64,000 nt of DNA from Emydura subglobosa (Eukaryota > Chordata > Testudines > Chelidae), in NCBI GenBank assembly GCA_007922225.1, contig ML679963.1:6493274-6557273 (forward strand). The letters are read 5' to 3'. Both the position numbers and the translations under genes were made by a program. Each line of letters starts with the position of its first letter. The stretch's first letter is position 1. Below the pieces are notes generated by a model. It searched no databases, was not told the DNA's origin, and was given only the letters and a program-made list of their open reading frames with translations. Positions 33,231 to 43,475 of the stretch are shown here, piece after piece.

Positions 33231-33689
33231 AAACCCAGCATTTCTTTTTATTTATTTATTTTTACAAATAACTGTTTATGAACAATAGGTTGTGCGTGCC
33301 AACTTAATCCAGTGCCTTTGATCAATAAGTTATTCCTGATGCTTTGTGTCCCTGATTAGCACTTTCTTCTTCACTAGTTTACCTTACACAGGGCTGCTTT
33401 CTCACTGTCCCTGAAGTAGTACCAGCAGGGGGCTTGCTTATTCTACTTGAATTCAGATAGCCATAAAAATGTAGACTAAGTGAGTGAATTACTATGTGCT
33501 ATAGGGGAATGTTTAATGCAAAGAAGTGGGGGTGGAGGGGAAGCGAGTCGTGTCGTAATACTCTGTGCAGGTATTCAGGAAGTGTGACATCCCCAGGAGA
33601 AAGCCTAACCCTATCTGTATGGCAGCGCCTCTCTCTCTCCTGTGAGTGGAATCAGAGACTCTGGGTGCATATAGTCAGAATTCCTGACA
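33231..33689. other. Unique DNA with a CTCF core match
   Basis: CCAGCAGGGGGC at 33422-33433 matches the CTCF core CCASYAGRKGGC at all 12 positions, plus strand. The 118-codon frame at 33494-33850 has no domain. Confidence 0.4.
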
Positions 33690-33860
33690 TACAGCGCATG
33701 CTGTTCTTGTTAATACAGGAGACTCTGCCAGGCATTTTGTTTCTGCGTCCTCCAGGAGAAATTAGTCATTTTAAGATAATGACAATAATCCGATTAAAAA
33801 TGCAGTGGAATTGTGTGGAATCTGTATTCCGTAAATTCAATGGGGTTTGAATATTCTTTT
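33690..33860. promoter_or_regulatory. Candidate conserved element with paired-type homeodomain dimer site
   Basis: Unique block containing TAATCCGATTA at 33786-33796. This is the P3-type palindromic dimer site preferred by K50 paired-class homeodomains (OTX, PITX, GSC). 'ttagtcattttaagataatgac' lies just before it. No repeat signature. Binding is predicted, not shown. Confidence 0.45.
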
Positions 33861-33930
33861 ACCAGTAACACTAATTCTGTAGTGTGGTGGTGACTAGAGA
33901 TATAGCCCTACAGTTGAAAAAATGGGGCTT

Positions 33931-34104
33931 AAAGTTAGGCTCCTAAATCCATATTTAGGCACCTACATTTTAACTAAGTGGTCTGATTTTTGCCAGTGCT
34001 GAGCTCCCATTGAACTCAGCATTATGGAAGATCAGGCCTGTATATTATTACTATACATTATTTATTACGTGCCCCTAAATAGATTTAAGAACCTAATTTA
34101 GGCC
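33931..34104. mobile_element. Palindromic MITE containing a second hairpin MITE
   Basis: Outer arms 33931-33962 (aaagttaggctcctaaatcc..) and 34069-34104 are inverted copies of the 'ttaggcacctaaa' family. Inside, 33980-34038 is a separate hairpin whose ends are ggtctgatttttgcc.. and ..agatcaggcc. The inner unit belongs to another MITE family, so it appears inserted. Confidence 0.7.
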
Positions 34105-34172
34105 CCCATTTAAAAAAAAACTCCAAAACTATTTGACAGTACTGACAGAACTGGTCATTTGCAACATAAGGT

Positions 34173-34265
34173 CCCAATCCTGCAATCAGATCCACATGGC
34201 TGGATCAATATGGAACATCCCTGAGCACAGAGATCCAACTACGTGGATCTAATTGCCGGATTGGG
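34173..34265. mobile_element. Hairpin MITE, 34-bp arms
   Basis: Left arm 34173-34206 (cccaatcctgcaatcagatc..) and right arm 34232-34265 are reverse complements with about five mismatches, separated by 25 bp. No ORF. Confidence 0.85.
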
Positions 34266-34457
34266 GTCTAAGCAAGATGGGCACAGAGCCGGGAGGATTG
34301 TTGCAGGGAAGCACGTTCTAGAACATGCTTAGGAAAACTGGTGAAAAGTGAAACTGCTCTTTAAAGGTGATCTTATTGTTGGTGTTATTAACCTCATCTG
34401 ATTTTGGTGTCAGAGATTTAGGACTGATTTTTACATTTTGAAATGATAAAAACTTGG

Positions 34458-34505
34458 AAAAAAAAAAAATATATATATATATACACATACACACACACAC
34501 ACACA
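34458..34505. repeat. A12-(TA)7-(CA)n compound microsatellite
   Basis: Poly-A runs into TA units and then CA units to 34505. Confidence 0.95.
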
Positions 34506-35029
34506 TTTTTGAAGTCTTTAAACATCTTGCAGGGTGTTTTTTAGTTTGAGATTTTCCCCTTTGTTTCTTTCAGTTCATGTCCAAGCAGTAGCCTCTCTAG
34601 GTGAGTGATTGAAATGCTGCTGGGCCAGAGCTCCACTGCAGATTCTTTCAAGACCATCACTGGCCATATCAAATCAAGATGCTTTCTGCAATGTTCACAG
34701 AAATGTAATTTGATTTGCCTTTGTCAACAGAATCTGTGGAAACCTCCCCTGCCTGAATAAATATCCCTGCAGGGTAGCACATGCTTTGTAAATAATTTTC
34801 ATTGTAACCCCCTCTTGCTAGCAGGGTGGAGAGTTGAGAACATTCATCAAGTCGCACATTAAGAAAATAATTTTCTTGTATATAATTTGCGCAATAAATA
34901 AGGCGTACGATTTCTCACTTCTGCAGCAAGGAAGTTTAAAGAACCATCTTTTCTGACAGCCAGTGCCTCTCATTTAACCCAGGTCCTACTTCAGAACCAA
35001 TTCCTTCCTAAGGTCAATGGCCAAGGGGC
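34506..35029. other. Unique DNA, no feature seen
   Basis: No repeat or motif cluster recognised. Confidence 0.4.
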
Positions 35030-35510
35030 TGGTGATTTTGGGTGTCTTACTCTTCAGGTGCCTAACTTGGGCAACTTAGGACGGCATGATTTACAGACAG
35101 TGGATGATCGGCACTTTAAGAACATAAGAACAGCCATACTGGGTCAGACCAATGGTCCATCTCACCTAGTGGCTGGGACCAGATACTTCAGAGGGAATGA
35201 ACAAAACAGAGCAATTTTTCAGTGATCCATCCCCTGTTGTCCAGTCCCAGCTTCTGGCAGTGAGAGAGACAGACTCCCAGAGCTTGGGGTTGTGTCCCTG
35301 ACCATTTTGGCTAATAGCCATTAATAGCTATCCTCCATAAACTTATCTAATTCTTTTTTGAACCCAGTTATACTTTTGGTCTTCACAACATCCCTTGGCA
35401 ACAAGTTCCACAGGTTGACATAGCACTTCCTGGAAATCACTTTAAATTGGGGCCCTTCATATCAAGCACCCACATTTATTAGTCATATTTGAAAATCTTG
35501 GCCAATGGGG
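35030..35510. mobile_element. Palindromic MITE split by a CR1 insertion
   Basis: Left part 35030-35119 ('ggtgattttgggtgtc', 'aggtgcctaacttggg', ending gcactttaa) and right part 35438-35510 ('cactttaaattgggg', 'caagcacccacatt', 'tgaaaatcttggcc') are the two halves of a 'gattttgggtgc...gcacccac..gaaaatcttgg' MITE. The CR1 copy lies between. Confidence 0.65.
35120..35437 (-). mobile_element. CR1 LINE 3' end, antisense, with direct repeats
   Basis: Starts 'gaacataagaacagccatact' and continues 'gggtcagaccaatggtccatct', 'cagagggaatgaacaaaacagagc', 'tgatccatcccctgttgtccag', 'acttatctaattcttttttgaacc', a very common turtle CR1 3' region in reverse. It is 5'-truncated at 'acttcctggaaat'. The octamer CACTTTAA flanks it at 35112-35119 and 35438-35445 as a likely target-site duplication. 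Confidence 0.9.
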
Positions 35511-36489
35511 CCATGCCTAGTAGTAAGCAGTCTACATGGTAGCAAGGATTTGAGGAATATGGCCCTTAGCTTTTGTCCACATACAAGCTGGTGCCACGTC
35601 TAGTTCATTCTTAATTTAAGAGGCTGAAGGATGTGCTTGTTGTTTGTGAGCTGTAACTGAGATGGGCTCGTGTAAGCGTGTCTTCATCTGTTCTGCAGTC
35701 AGAACTGCAAACTTCCTCACAGCTGAGTCCTGAAAACTCCAGCAGTGGCTTGTGTTGATTTAAAGAAGCTGAGACGCTGCCACCCTCCCTTTGGTCTGTC
35801 CCTCCTTCTCTCTTTCCAGCCCCAGCTGGAGGGGTTTGAACACCTGTCAATCCATGGGGGTACAGCTTGGTTGGTTTTTAATAGTAAAGATCAGTAAAAC
35901 ATCTGAAATGATTGCGCCTTGCCAGTGAGCAGCACAACTGGAGGTGCCTTTCCTCTGAGTCCGTGCTTGTAGCAGGGCAAGGATTCATTCCACTACGTTT
36001 TAGACTCCGCAATGTGCTGCAGTTATAACAGTAGGGCTCTGTGCACATCCTGCCCCCTCTTCTGCAGCTGTTGTGGTCTCCAGAGGCGGTGGAAGTGATG
36101 CAATTCCCCTCCATGATGATTAGAGAGGGCTGAGCACTCTATATGGACTCCCTGGTGCCTGGGGGACAGTGACTGCCAACACACAGAGCCACCAGCCATC
36201 ATCCTTCCACAGCATGGGGATCTGGGTGTTGCATCCTCCAGCCTGCTGCAATAGCCACTGTTGAGAAGTGTGGCTGCTGCTCTGAGGCCTTGGAGAATTC
36301 GACCTTCCTCCTTATCTCCCCCGCAGAGTCCCTGCACGCTCAGGCTGGGCGCTGGGGACCAGGATTTGGGCCTCACTGAAAAGCTTGTTTACCCAGGAAG
36401 GGGGATTTCCACAAGGCTGGAGCATTGTAGGCAAAGCCCTGCTTTGTGTCCTGTTAGCAGGATCAGGAGCATCTTGATGTGCTTATTTG
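35511..36489. other. Unique, locally GC-richer DNA
   Basis: 35600-36560 is richer in GC than its surroundings but has too few CpG for an island. The 117-codon minus-strand frame at 36023-36376 starts at GTG and lacks a domain. A 109-codon plus frame (36261-36590) overlaps it. Confidence 0.35.
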
Positions 36490-36578
36490 CCGTATGTCGA
36501 CACCGTGCCTGGCTCTGTGCAGTCAGAGGGAGGCACAGCCCCCGCCCCAAGGAGCTCCCTCTACAAACAAGCTCATTA
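36490..36578 (-). mobile_element. MIR-type SINE tail fragment, antisense
   Basis: 'gtgcctggctctgtgcagtc' and 'ggaggcacagcccccgccccaaggagctccc' resemble the reverse SINE tail ('gacagtccctgccccaaagagctt'). Confidence 0.5.
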
Positions 36579-36589
36579 CATGTGAGCTA

Positions 36590-36860
36590 ATCTGCCACTA
36601 AAATAGGAGATGCATTCCAACAAGAAATTTGCTTTCATGCATGTAGGAGCCATTTGATGGGAATCTCAACGCTTCCTCTGATCTGCGGATTTTCAAAGAT
36701 TTGGGCTAGCAGTTTATCTTGAGGTTTGATTTCCTTTTCCCCAAGCCCTCAGCACAATTTCCATCCCCCCCTTTTAACTGTAATCTGTCCTATATCCGCA
36801 AACTGATGAGGCCAACCATTATTCATTTATCTAATACCACTTGAACTGGGGCCTTAACTC
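36590..36860. promoter_or_regulatory. Candidate conserved non-coding element
   Basis: Unique sequence with 'cactaaaataggagatgcattcc', 'aagaaatttgctttcatgcatgt' and 'ccattattcatttatctaatacc'. No repeat or ORF. Called on composition. Confidence 0.3.
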
Positions 36861-36966
36861 TTTGCCCTTCCCCTTTCACACTCCTATTTCTGTGTATTTA
36901 CCTAGTCGACACTCATGAGCAAAATAAGATGTGTATAAAATACAAGAAATTTTTTTGTTTTTCTTG

Positions 36967-37038
36967 GGGCCTGATCCAAAGCCGATTGACATCAATGGGC
37001 ATCTTTCCATAGACTTCAATGGACTTTAGATCAGGCCC
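36967..37038. mobile_element. Intact hairpin MITE, 32-bp arms
   Basis: Left arm 36967-36998 and right arm 37007-37038 pair at 26 of 32 positions around an 8-base loop. Ends are gggcctgatc / gatcaggccc. This is the best-preserved copy of the family that also occurs at 7080, 19130 and 31467. Confidence 0.9.
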
Positions 37039-38629
37039 TGGGTAGGCATTGCCAGCCTGATTCTACGCCTTCAGAAGTCACCTTCAGTGCTTTTGTCTCC
37101 CTCAGCTTGCTTCCAAGCAGCATTGAGCAAACACATGACTGAACCTGTAAGACCGGGCTTGACTTTTAGGAAGGGAGCCTGAAGGGCACAGAATAATTTT
37201 GGAATCTAACCAGCCACACCTCAAATGCCTAGATTACGCTTACATTCACACTTACCAATGCCTCAGAGCACTGGAAAGATGGGTGTAGACTCCCCCAGTG
37301 CATCAGAGCATGAGAATAGATGTGCTTGTTCCTAGTAGAAATGTAAAATTTGTATTTTTATATATAGACTTTTTTATGGATGGCATGTTCCTATCCCCAG
37401 GCATTTTGCATTGGAATTCAGCTCATTGCAAGCCTATTACATGTTCACTAACTATAAACCATCTGATTTATATTCATTAACCAGTACTAGACAGCAGCAG
37501 TGGCATAACTTTAGCACTGGACATGCCTCAGTCGACGGGTGAACTAAATTTCAGTTAATTAAGGTGCTGTAATTGTTGTCCAGTACAAGTGTCTTCAGGG
37601 CATTGGCTTTGTAAATAATTTTTCATCCCAATCTCTCCTGAGCTCTGGGTTACTAGTCTGCAACTTTGCTCAAGTCATAAACTATGGAATCAACTTTCCT
37701 GCACTTATTTGTAAAGAGAACGAGGCACCCTTAATGCTTCTTGCTGAAATCGGCAATGACCTTATTGACTAGCAAAGTGCAAAGAAAGTCAGGAGGGGAG
37801 GAGAAAAAAATCACCCCCAAAGTAACACACAACGGTGGGGATTCAGGTTTATGAGAAAGAAATGTTGAAGGACTATACCAGGTTTAATCCGTTTGCTGGT
37901 ATGCTGCCGGAAGGTTTGGTTCAGATAAACATTTAGCGTTCATGACATCCTTAGCTGAAGTTCACCAAAACATCTTAATCAAGAAATCAAGCTGAAAAGC
38001 TCCGGATAACAGGCTTTCTCATAACATTCCCAGTATTTCCTGGTTCTGGCAAGGCCCAAGATGGCTCTAAAACAACACCCTGGAACTGAACTGAACTCCC
38101 TAAACTTTGGTGGGAGGTTCAAAATCCAAACTCCAATTTGAATTCCCCAAATGACTCTTACATTTATAGTGGGCTGGGTCCAGTTACCCTGCTCCTAGTA
38201 TTCAAAATCCAGATGCATATTTTATAGCTTTAGCCCCTTTCCAGCTGAAATCAGCAAGTGCAGAAGCACCCATGAGGGATGACTGGCTCCAAAACAGGAA
38301 GCAGGGGAGAGACCCCTGACCCGGCCCCATCCCAAATATGGAGTCACAGGATGGGGGAACAGTGATGAGGCGGAAGTTGGATTAGTGGAAAAGGAGGCAG
38401 CTATGGAGCCAGACAGCCAAGGCACTGGACATTTTGAAAACCGGGCACTGAATTTTGAAATGGAGTGGATGGATGATGGGCAGTGATACATGGTGCTTGG
38501 AGAGGAGCAGGGACTCATTGGAGAGGAGCCCCAGCACCCGGAGAGCTGCACAATGCTTCAAGGGGAAGGGGACTGAGCCCCGAACCCTATGGTGCTTGGA
38601 AGGGGTGGAAGGTACTTCTTATATGGCCA
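37039..38629. other. Mostly unique DNA
   Basis: 37600-37800 is unique and possibly conserved. 38270-38600 is GC-richer with two imperfect copies of 'atggtgcttgga' (about 38490 and 38590). Overlapping frames at 38222-38551 (-) and 38455-38736 (+) have no domain. Confidence 0.35.
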
Positions 38630-39105
38630 TAGTAACTGAGCACCTCACAATTTTTAATGTATTTTCCTCTCAACACCACTGTGAGGTAGGGTGGTGCTGT
38701 TATCCCCAGTCTACAGACGGGTCTAAGGCACACTGAGACAAAGGCACAGATTTTTTAGAGCTATTTAGGCACCGTGGCCTCAGCATTGCAATGCCTAACA
38801 GATTTAGGAGCCTACGTCTCATTTTTCAAAAGTGATTTAAGCACTTAGGAGCCAAAATCCCAGTGATAGTCAATGGAATTTAAGCTCCAAAACGCCAAAA
38901 TCTCTTTAGAAAATGAGATGTAGGCTCCTCAGTCAGTTAGATGTTGCTGTGCTGAAGTGTTGCAACACCTAAATTACCTTTTAAAAATCTGGATCTAGAT
39001 GGTTAGCCCAAGGTCAAACAGGATGCCTGTGACAGAGCAGGGAATTGAACCCAGGTCTACCAAATAACAAGTTAGTGCCCAAACCACCGAATCATCACCC
39101 TACTA
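38630..39105 (-). mobile_element. MIR SINE, antisense, split by a MITE
   Basis: Left half (38630-38746): 'gagcacctcacaatttttaatg', 'cactgtgaggtagggtggtgctgttatccccag', 'ctaaggcacactgagac'. Right half (39002-39105): 'gatggttagcccaaggtcaaacagg', 'gtgacagagcagggaattgaacccaggtct'. The break lies a few bases from the MIR TTAA position. Confidence 0.85.
38747..39001. mobile_element. MITE nested in MIR
   Basis: Ends cagattttttagag (38747) and its imperfect inverse ttttaaaaatctg (to 39001). Interior 'atttaggcaccg' and 'gcaacacctaaattacc' are subterminal inverted repeats, and 'tttcaaaagtgatttaagcacttaggagcc' marks the 'gattttcaaaagcacctaag' turtle MITE family. About 255 bp, no ORF. Confidence 0.8.
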
Positions 39106-39339
39106 CTTGGCTGGCTTATCAGAAAAGGAAGAGTGGGGATAGGGATGGGGATAAAGGAAACTGTCTCCGCAATTTCTTGGTTTGGGAGCTAAGTTAGGGT
39201 CTGAGTTAATGACTTACAAGTGGCTTGAGGGCCATTGGACACATTTGTGTGCGTGTGTGTATCCATCCTCTCTTTCTACTCTGCCTGGCGTCTTTCTCGT
39301 AATACAGTCAATGAGCAACCGATTTTTAAGTAAACAGGG

Positions 39340-39600
39340 CACACAGGTCTAATGGTGTTTGTGAGCAAAAGATGCGCTGAGAGATGCCACATGGAGTGTG
39401 GGGGGTGGCTAATAGGCCAAAGTGAACAGTTCATAATGAGAAGAAGAATAGTGATCCGTGTGAGCAAAATAAAAATCCCTGCTGCTCCTGAATCTGTGTG
39501 CACCAACTGCGGAGTAGTAATTAGGAGGGAGGCTTGATGTGGAATTGAAACTGTAATTATGAAGAACTGCTAGATATTACAGTAGCATCATGTTTAATGC
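39340..39600. promoter_or_regulatory. Candidate conserved non-coding element
   Basis: Unique: 'ggctaataggccaaagtgaacagttcataatgag', 'gagtagtaattaggaggg' and 'aactgtaattatgaagaac' give several homeodomain cores. The frame at 39352-39537 has no domain. Confidence 0.4.
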
Positions 39601-39654
39601 TCTTCCCCCCTCCCCCCACCCACTCTTTACCCCCTACCCCTTTGATTAATCACT

Positions 39655-39850
39655 GTTTTTCCAGAAGTTTAAATTTGGAGAAAAATGTTTGGAATTATCT
39701 GGGGTGTTTTGTGGCTTTCCTTTTTAAACCGAGGCGTTTTGAAGTTGAAATGGAAAATGGTTTATTATACTCTGCATGGAAATTAATGCATGGCCAGTCT
39801 GAAAGGGAATGATTTTCAATTAAAAGGCTTGAAACATTGTGGGCTTAGTT
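39655..39850. promoter_or_regulatory. Candidate conserved non-coding element (second block)
   Basis: AT-rich unique block with 'tggaaattaatgcatggcc' and 'tgattttcaattaaaaggc'. Separated from the previous block by a C-rich stretch at 39605-39640. Confidence 0.4.
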
Positions 39851-40227
39851 ATCTCCTGAACTGTGTCTTCACTCTACCTTGGTGGCAAATGTAATTTTTA
39901 CTTGAATGCTGCTGAAAGTGTGTGTGGGAGGAAGGGCGGAGGGGCATGGGGAATGGGGAAAATGTGGGATGGGATGTCCGATCAATATGTTGATCTGCCA
40001 CTCTTTCTTGCCCCCAGACGCGTTGTCACTCTAGTAATGAAGCTATCACAGATCTAGTCACTTAGAACATAGGGCACCAATTCCATCTTGAGGAGAGATT
40101 CTGCACTGGGCCTCTTGGGGGCTCAGCCAAGGGAGGAAAGTGGCTTTGTTCATTCCTGACTTAGTTCTGTTCTTTGGTTTCTTTTTTCCCTCTCGTTTGT
40201 TCTTTGTTCTGTGTTCGTACAGTGCCT
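39851..40227. other. Unique DNA with possible SINE-tail debris
   Basis: 40170-40227 'gtttgttctttgttctgtgttcgtacagtgcctgcc' resembles the plus-strand SINE tail. The rest is unassigned. Confidence 0.35.
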
Positions 40228-40800
40228 GCCAAGGAAAGAGTACTGCGGAAAGGGATTTGGGGGTCATTGTTGACTCAGATTTAGTTTGTGATCCACCGTG
40301 TCCAGTTCTGGGTGCCACATTTCAGGAAAGATATGAACAAATTGGAGAAAGTCCAGAGAAGAGCAACAAAAACTATTAAAGGTCTAGAAAACTCTTCCTA
40401 TGAGGGAAGATTGAAAAAATGGGGTTTATTTAGTCTGGAGAAGAGAAGACCGAAGGGGGGACATGATAACAGTTTTCAAGTATATAAAAGGTTGTTACAA
40501 GGTGATGTTCTCATTAACATCTGTGGATAGGACAAGAAGCAATGGGCTTAAATTGCAGCAAGAATGGTTTAGGCTGGACATTAGGAAAAACTTCCTAACT
40601 GTCAGGGTAGTTAAGCACTGAAATAAATTGCCTAGGGAGGTTTTGGAGTCTCCTTCATTTGGAGATTTTAAAGAGCCAGTTAGACAAACTGCTGTTGGGA
40701 TGGTCTAGATAATGCTTGGTCCCACAATAAGTGCGAGGGACTGGACTAGATGATCTCGTGAGGTCCCTTCCAGTCCTACAATTCTATGATTCTGTGTGAT
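40228..40800 (+). mobile_element. CR1 LINE 3' end with internal deletion
   Basis: Starts in the reverse-transcriptase C terminus (the plus frame has RDLGVIVDSDL), then jumps at about 40288 to 'gtgtccagttctgggtgccacatttcagg', omitting the usual intervening CR1 sequence. It then runs through the 3' UTR to the diagnostic 'ggactagatgatctcgtgagg' and the tail 'ctacaattctatgattctgtg'. The complete 3' tail shows plus orientation. No intact protein. Confidence 0.95.
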
Positions 40801-41021
40801 GAGTCATGTACAGGGCTTTTTGCCATCATTTTTTAGAAGCATTTGGACTAATATACCTTTTAAAGTTTGCATCTTGCCATTGTTTGATATGTGTGTGTTT
40901 TGTTTTAAAATGCTTCTTACTAAAGTAATGAATTACCTGTAACCGCTGTGTGATGTTAGAGGGCTATTGATTGCTTCCAAAGCACATACAACACATTCTA
41001 GGAACCATGGATCTAGGAACA

Positions 41022-41420
41022 GACGTTCTACTTTGACTGTGAGCTCAGGCAAGTCATCTAGGGAATGTCTACACTGCGATACAAGATCTGCGGCCCAGCC
41101 ACAGCTGGCCTGGGTCAGATGTCTTGGGCTCAGATTTTGGGACTATAAAACTACAATGTAGACTTTCAGGCTCAAGCTGGAGCCTGGGTACTGGGAACCT
41201 CCTTCTTCACAGGGCCTCAGAGCCCAGACTGCAGCCCAATCCCAAACATCTACACTGTAATTTTATAGCCCCACAGCCCTAGCCCATGAACCCATGTCAG
41301 CTGACTTGGGGCAGCCCCAAGTCTTGCAGTGTAGTCATACCCTTAGTCTTTTTGTGCCTTAGTTCCCCAATCTGGAGATACATGCCCTACAAAGACGTTC
41401 TGAAACAATTCCTCTGTGTT
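41022..41420 (+). mobile_element. MIR SINE, plus, split by a MITE
   Basis: Left: 'ctttgactgtgagctcaggcaagtcat' to 41057. Right: 'tctttttgtgccttagttccccaatctggagata' from 41347. Together they restore the MIR core 'gaccttgggcaagtcac-tctctgtgcctcagttcccc'. The insert sits at the MIR TTAA. Confidence 0.8.
41058..41346. mobile_element. PIF/Harbinger-type MITE nested in MIR
   Basis: Terminal inverted repeats gggaatgtctacactgc (41061-41077) and gcagtgtagtcataccc (41326-41342) match 15 of 17. Flanking triplets CTA and TTA fit a decayed 3-bp TWA target duplication. The interior has further inverted GC-rich segments ('agcccagactgcagcccaatccc'). No ORF. Confidence 0.9.
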
Positions 41421-41605
41421 GTTCTGAGGCCTACGTGCTTCTAGATCCTCACAAGAAAGATGCAATAGAGGTGCAAACCATTACCATAAAAGGGTGGGAG
41501 GCTGGAAGATTTGTTTATGACAACTGAACCAGCAGTGTAAGTTTACTGACAACCACACCCCCCCCCCCCAAGGCCTAAGTGCACTTTTGAAAATGTTCTC
41601 TCTGG
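41421..41605. other. Unique DNA with C12 run
   Basis: C12 at 41558-41569; otherwise unassigned. Confidence 0.4.
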
Positions 41606-41878
41606 TGTAGACCAGGATTGTAGGTGTGACCTTAGCCTGCGTTAGCTAACTTATCATGGTTTAAAGGTGTCAGCAAGGCTCTCTGCCTTTGACCTCTGCT
41701 AAACCAGTCAAGTTAAAAGTGAAGCTCCTCACTAGACTTTCACTTGGCCAATTTAGCACATTACAATGGTCACTGCCTTGTCTGGACTAGACTTTTTTTT
41801 TAAAAGGAGTGACTAGCACATGTAAGCAAACATGTACCAACATCACACCTTAAACCCTAGTCTAGTCATAGCTCCAAT
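41606..41878. mobile_element. Decayed MITE
   Basis: 'tggtgtagaccaggattgtaggtgtgacc' on the left and 'cacaccttaaaccctagtctagtcatag' on the right are imperfect inverted ends of the TGTCTACACY class. 'ctagactttcacttgg' and 'ctggactagacttttt' lie inside. It was probably once a full-length copy, about 270 bp. Confidence 0.55.
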
Positions 41879-43394
41879 GAATGCCCACAAATATCCCTTC
41901 AGTGCATAGAGGACTGCTGCAGCTTCTTTAGAAAAGGAAGCTCACAAAAGCAGTCTCTGTGTTGATCTCTCCCCTCTGTTTGCCTGGTCAATTTTGCTAT
42001 TGATCTGACAGCTCCTTTCCAGATCTGCCTTGGCAATAGACACATGCCAGGCTCTCTCATAGTTCATGTTCATGTTCACTTATTAATATAAAGATTCCAC
42101 TTCACACTTGCTGGAGTAAACCTTGCATGATGCCTGTGACAGTTTTTGCAGTAATTCAGTTGTAGCACCAATCTCAGGCTAGATCTCTCCGCCATGGCTA
42201 CCCCTCTAGCCTTTTCCAATTTTTCACTACAGCAGTCATGAATAAATCACCAAAACACATCAGATTGCTGGAAATGGAAATACCAGTGATAGGGCCCCGT
42301 TCAGTAGTCAAGGAGCATCATCCTTATACAGCAAGCAGAAGCGCTCTGTGCTCCCTCGCCACTGGCCACACATCATCCAGCCTGCCTGTCATCAAACCCA
42401 ATCCCCTCCCCCCCCCCAATGCCTGCAAACCACCAGCATGCAACCTGAATCTCCCTTGCTTTGGAACGTAGCGCGCACTCTGCACCTTCCAGCTCAGAGG
42501 GGAGGCAATTTCATTGGACAGGCTGCAAAATGACCCACCAGCAGAGTCCCAACACATGAAGCCAGGGCTCTCATGTATGTGTGAGATGAGCCCTGTTCGT
42601 TTTCACTAGTGGTTACTTGGTAATAGAAAAAGCAACAATATGTGCTTTGCTAGTCGTTCCTTCCACCACCCCCAAGCCGCAAGAAACAAGCGAAAGCCTG
42701 GAAGCTCCTATTATGCCTGGTGTGTTACCGTAGCCAACTGCCCATCGTCCCATCAGTGTGCTCTGAGCACCTCTGCCCATCCTTGTATCAAGAGGCTGAA
42801 CCTACCCTCAGACCCACTATATGGCTAAAAGACTACAGCCCACTTTGATTGCTAAATGTAGGAGGTGGGGGAATGCACTGGCAAGCCCTTACTCCAGGGG
42901 CAAGATGAAAGTGTGCTAAGCAGAGGCTGCCTTTGATGAAATAGCGTATTAGCCTATACATCTGTATCTGTGAGCATCGCCATAGTTCTTCCCAGACTTT
43001 TTGATAAGTGCCTGCTTAATTTCTCCTATCCTGTAGAATCTGCTCTGTCACTCTCCTTCTCTTCCATACTCCAGTTCCTGGAACATCTCACGTACCACAG
43101 CCTTCTGATGATGTGTCTTGAGACACCAGTCTGCCCTCATGCCTCTAGGAGCAGTATTAGTTCCTCTGAACCACCTCTTCCCTTTCAGATGACTAGGGCA
43201 CATGCTCACAGAGGGATGACGGCAAACCGTTCCTAAATCCTCCACCTCCTCCAGCAAGCAACAAGGAACAATTCCGATTAGAACAAACTGCTTCCCGCCC
43301 AGCCATTCTTTTCTAAATGGAGTCTGGGCCAGTTTTCATTTCCCCAGGCAGATGCCCTTAGTTTGCCTGCACTTCACACTTCACTGCTAAACTC
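41879..43394. other. Unique DNA
   Basis: Overlapping frames near 42238-42557 and 42970-43257 are antisense pairs with no domain. C-rich run at 42408-42418. No repeat recognised. Confidence 0.35.
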
Positions 43395-43475
43395 ACAGCT
43401 GATATAAATCCGTGTAGTCCTACGGACATCAGTGGAGCTAGAATGATTTACATGAGGCTAGGATCTAGCCCAGAA
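43395..43475. mobile_element. Hairpin MITE fragment
   Basis: 'cagctgatataaatccgtgtagtcc' and 'ggagctagaatgatttacatgagg...ggatctagccc' are decayed inverted arms of the 'ggtgtaaatcag' family. Confidence 0.45.

Noticed and set aside
36023..36376. GC-richer 117-codon frame and possible CpG island
   Set aside because: Frame starts at GTG; CpG count is low despite higher GC, and no core-promoter elements are evident.
38691..38698. let-7-like 'tgaggtag' (also 45642)
   Set aside because: Part of the MIR core 'ctgtgaggtaggg'; no miRNA hairpin.
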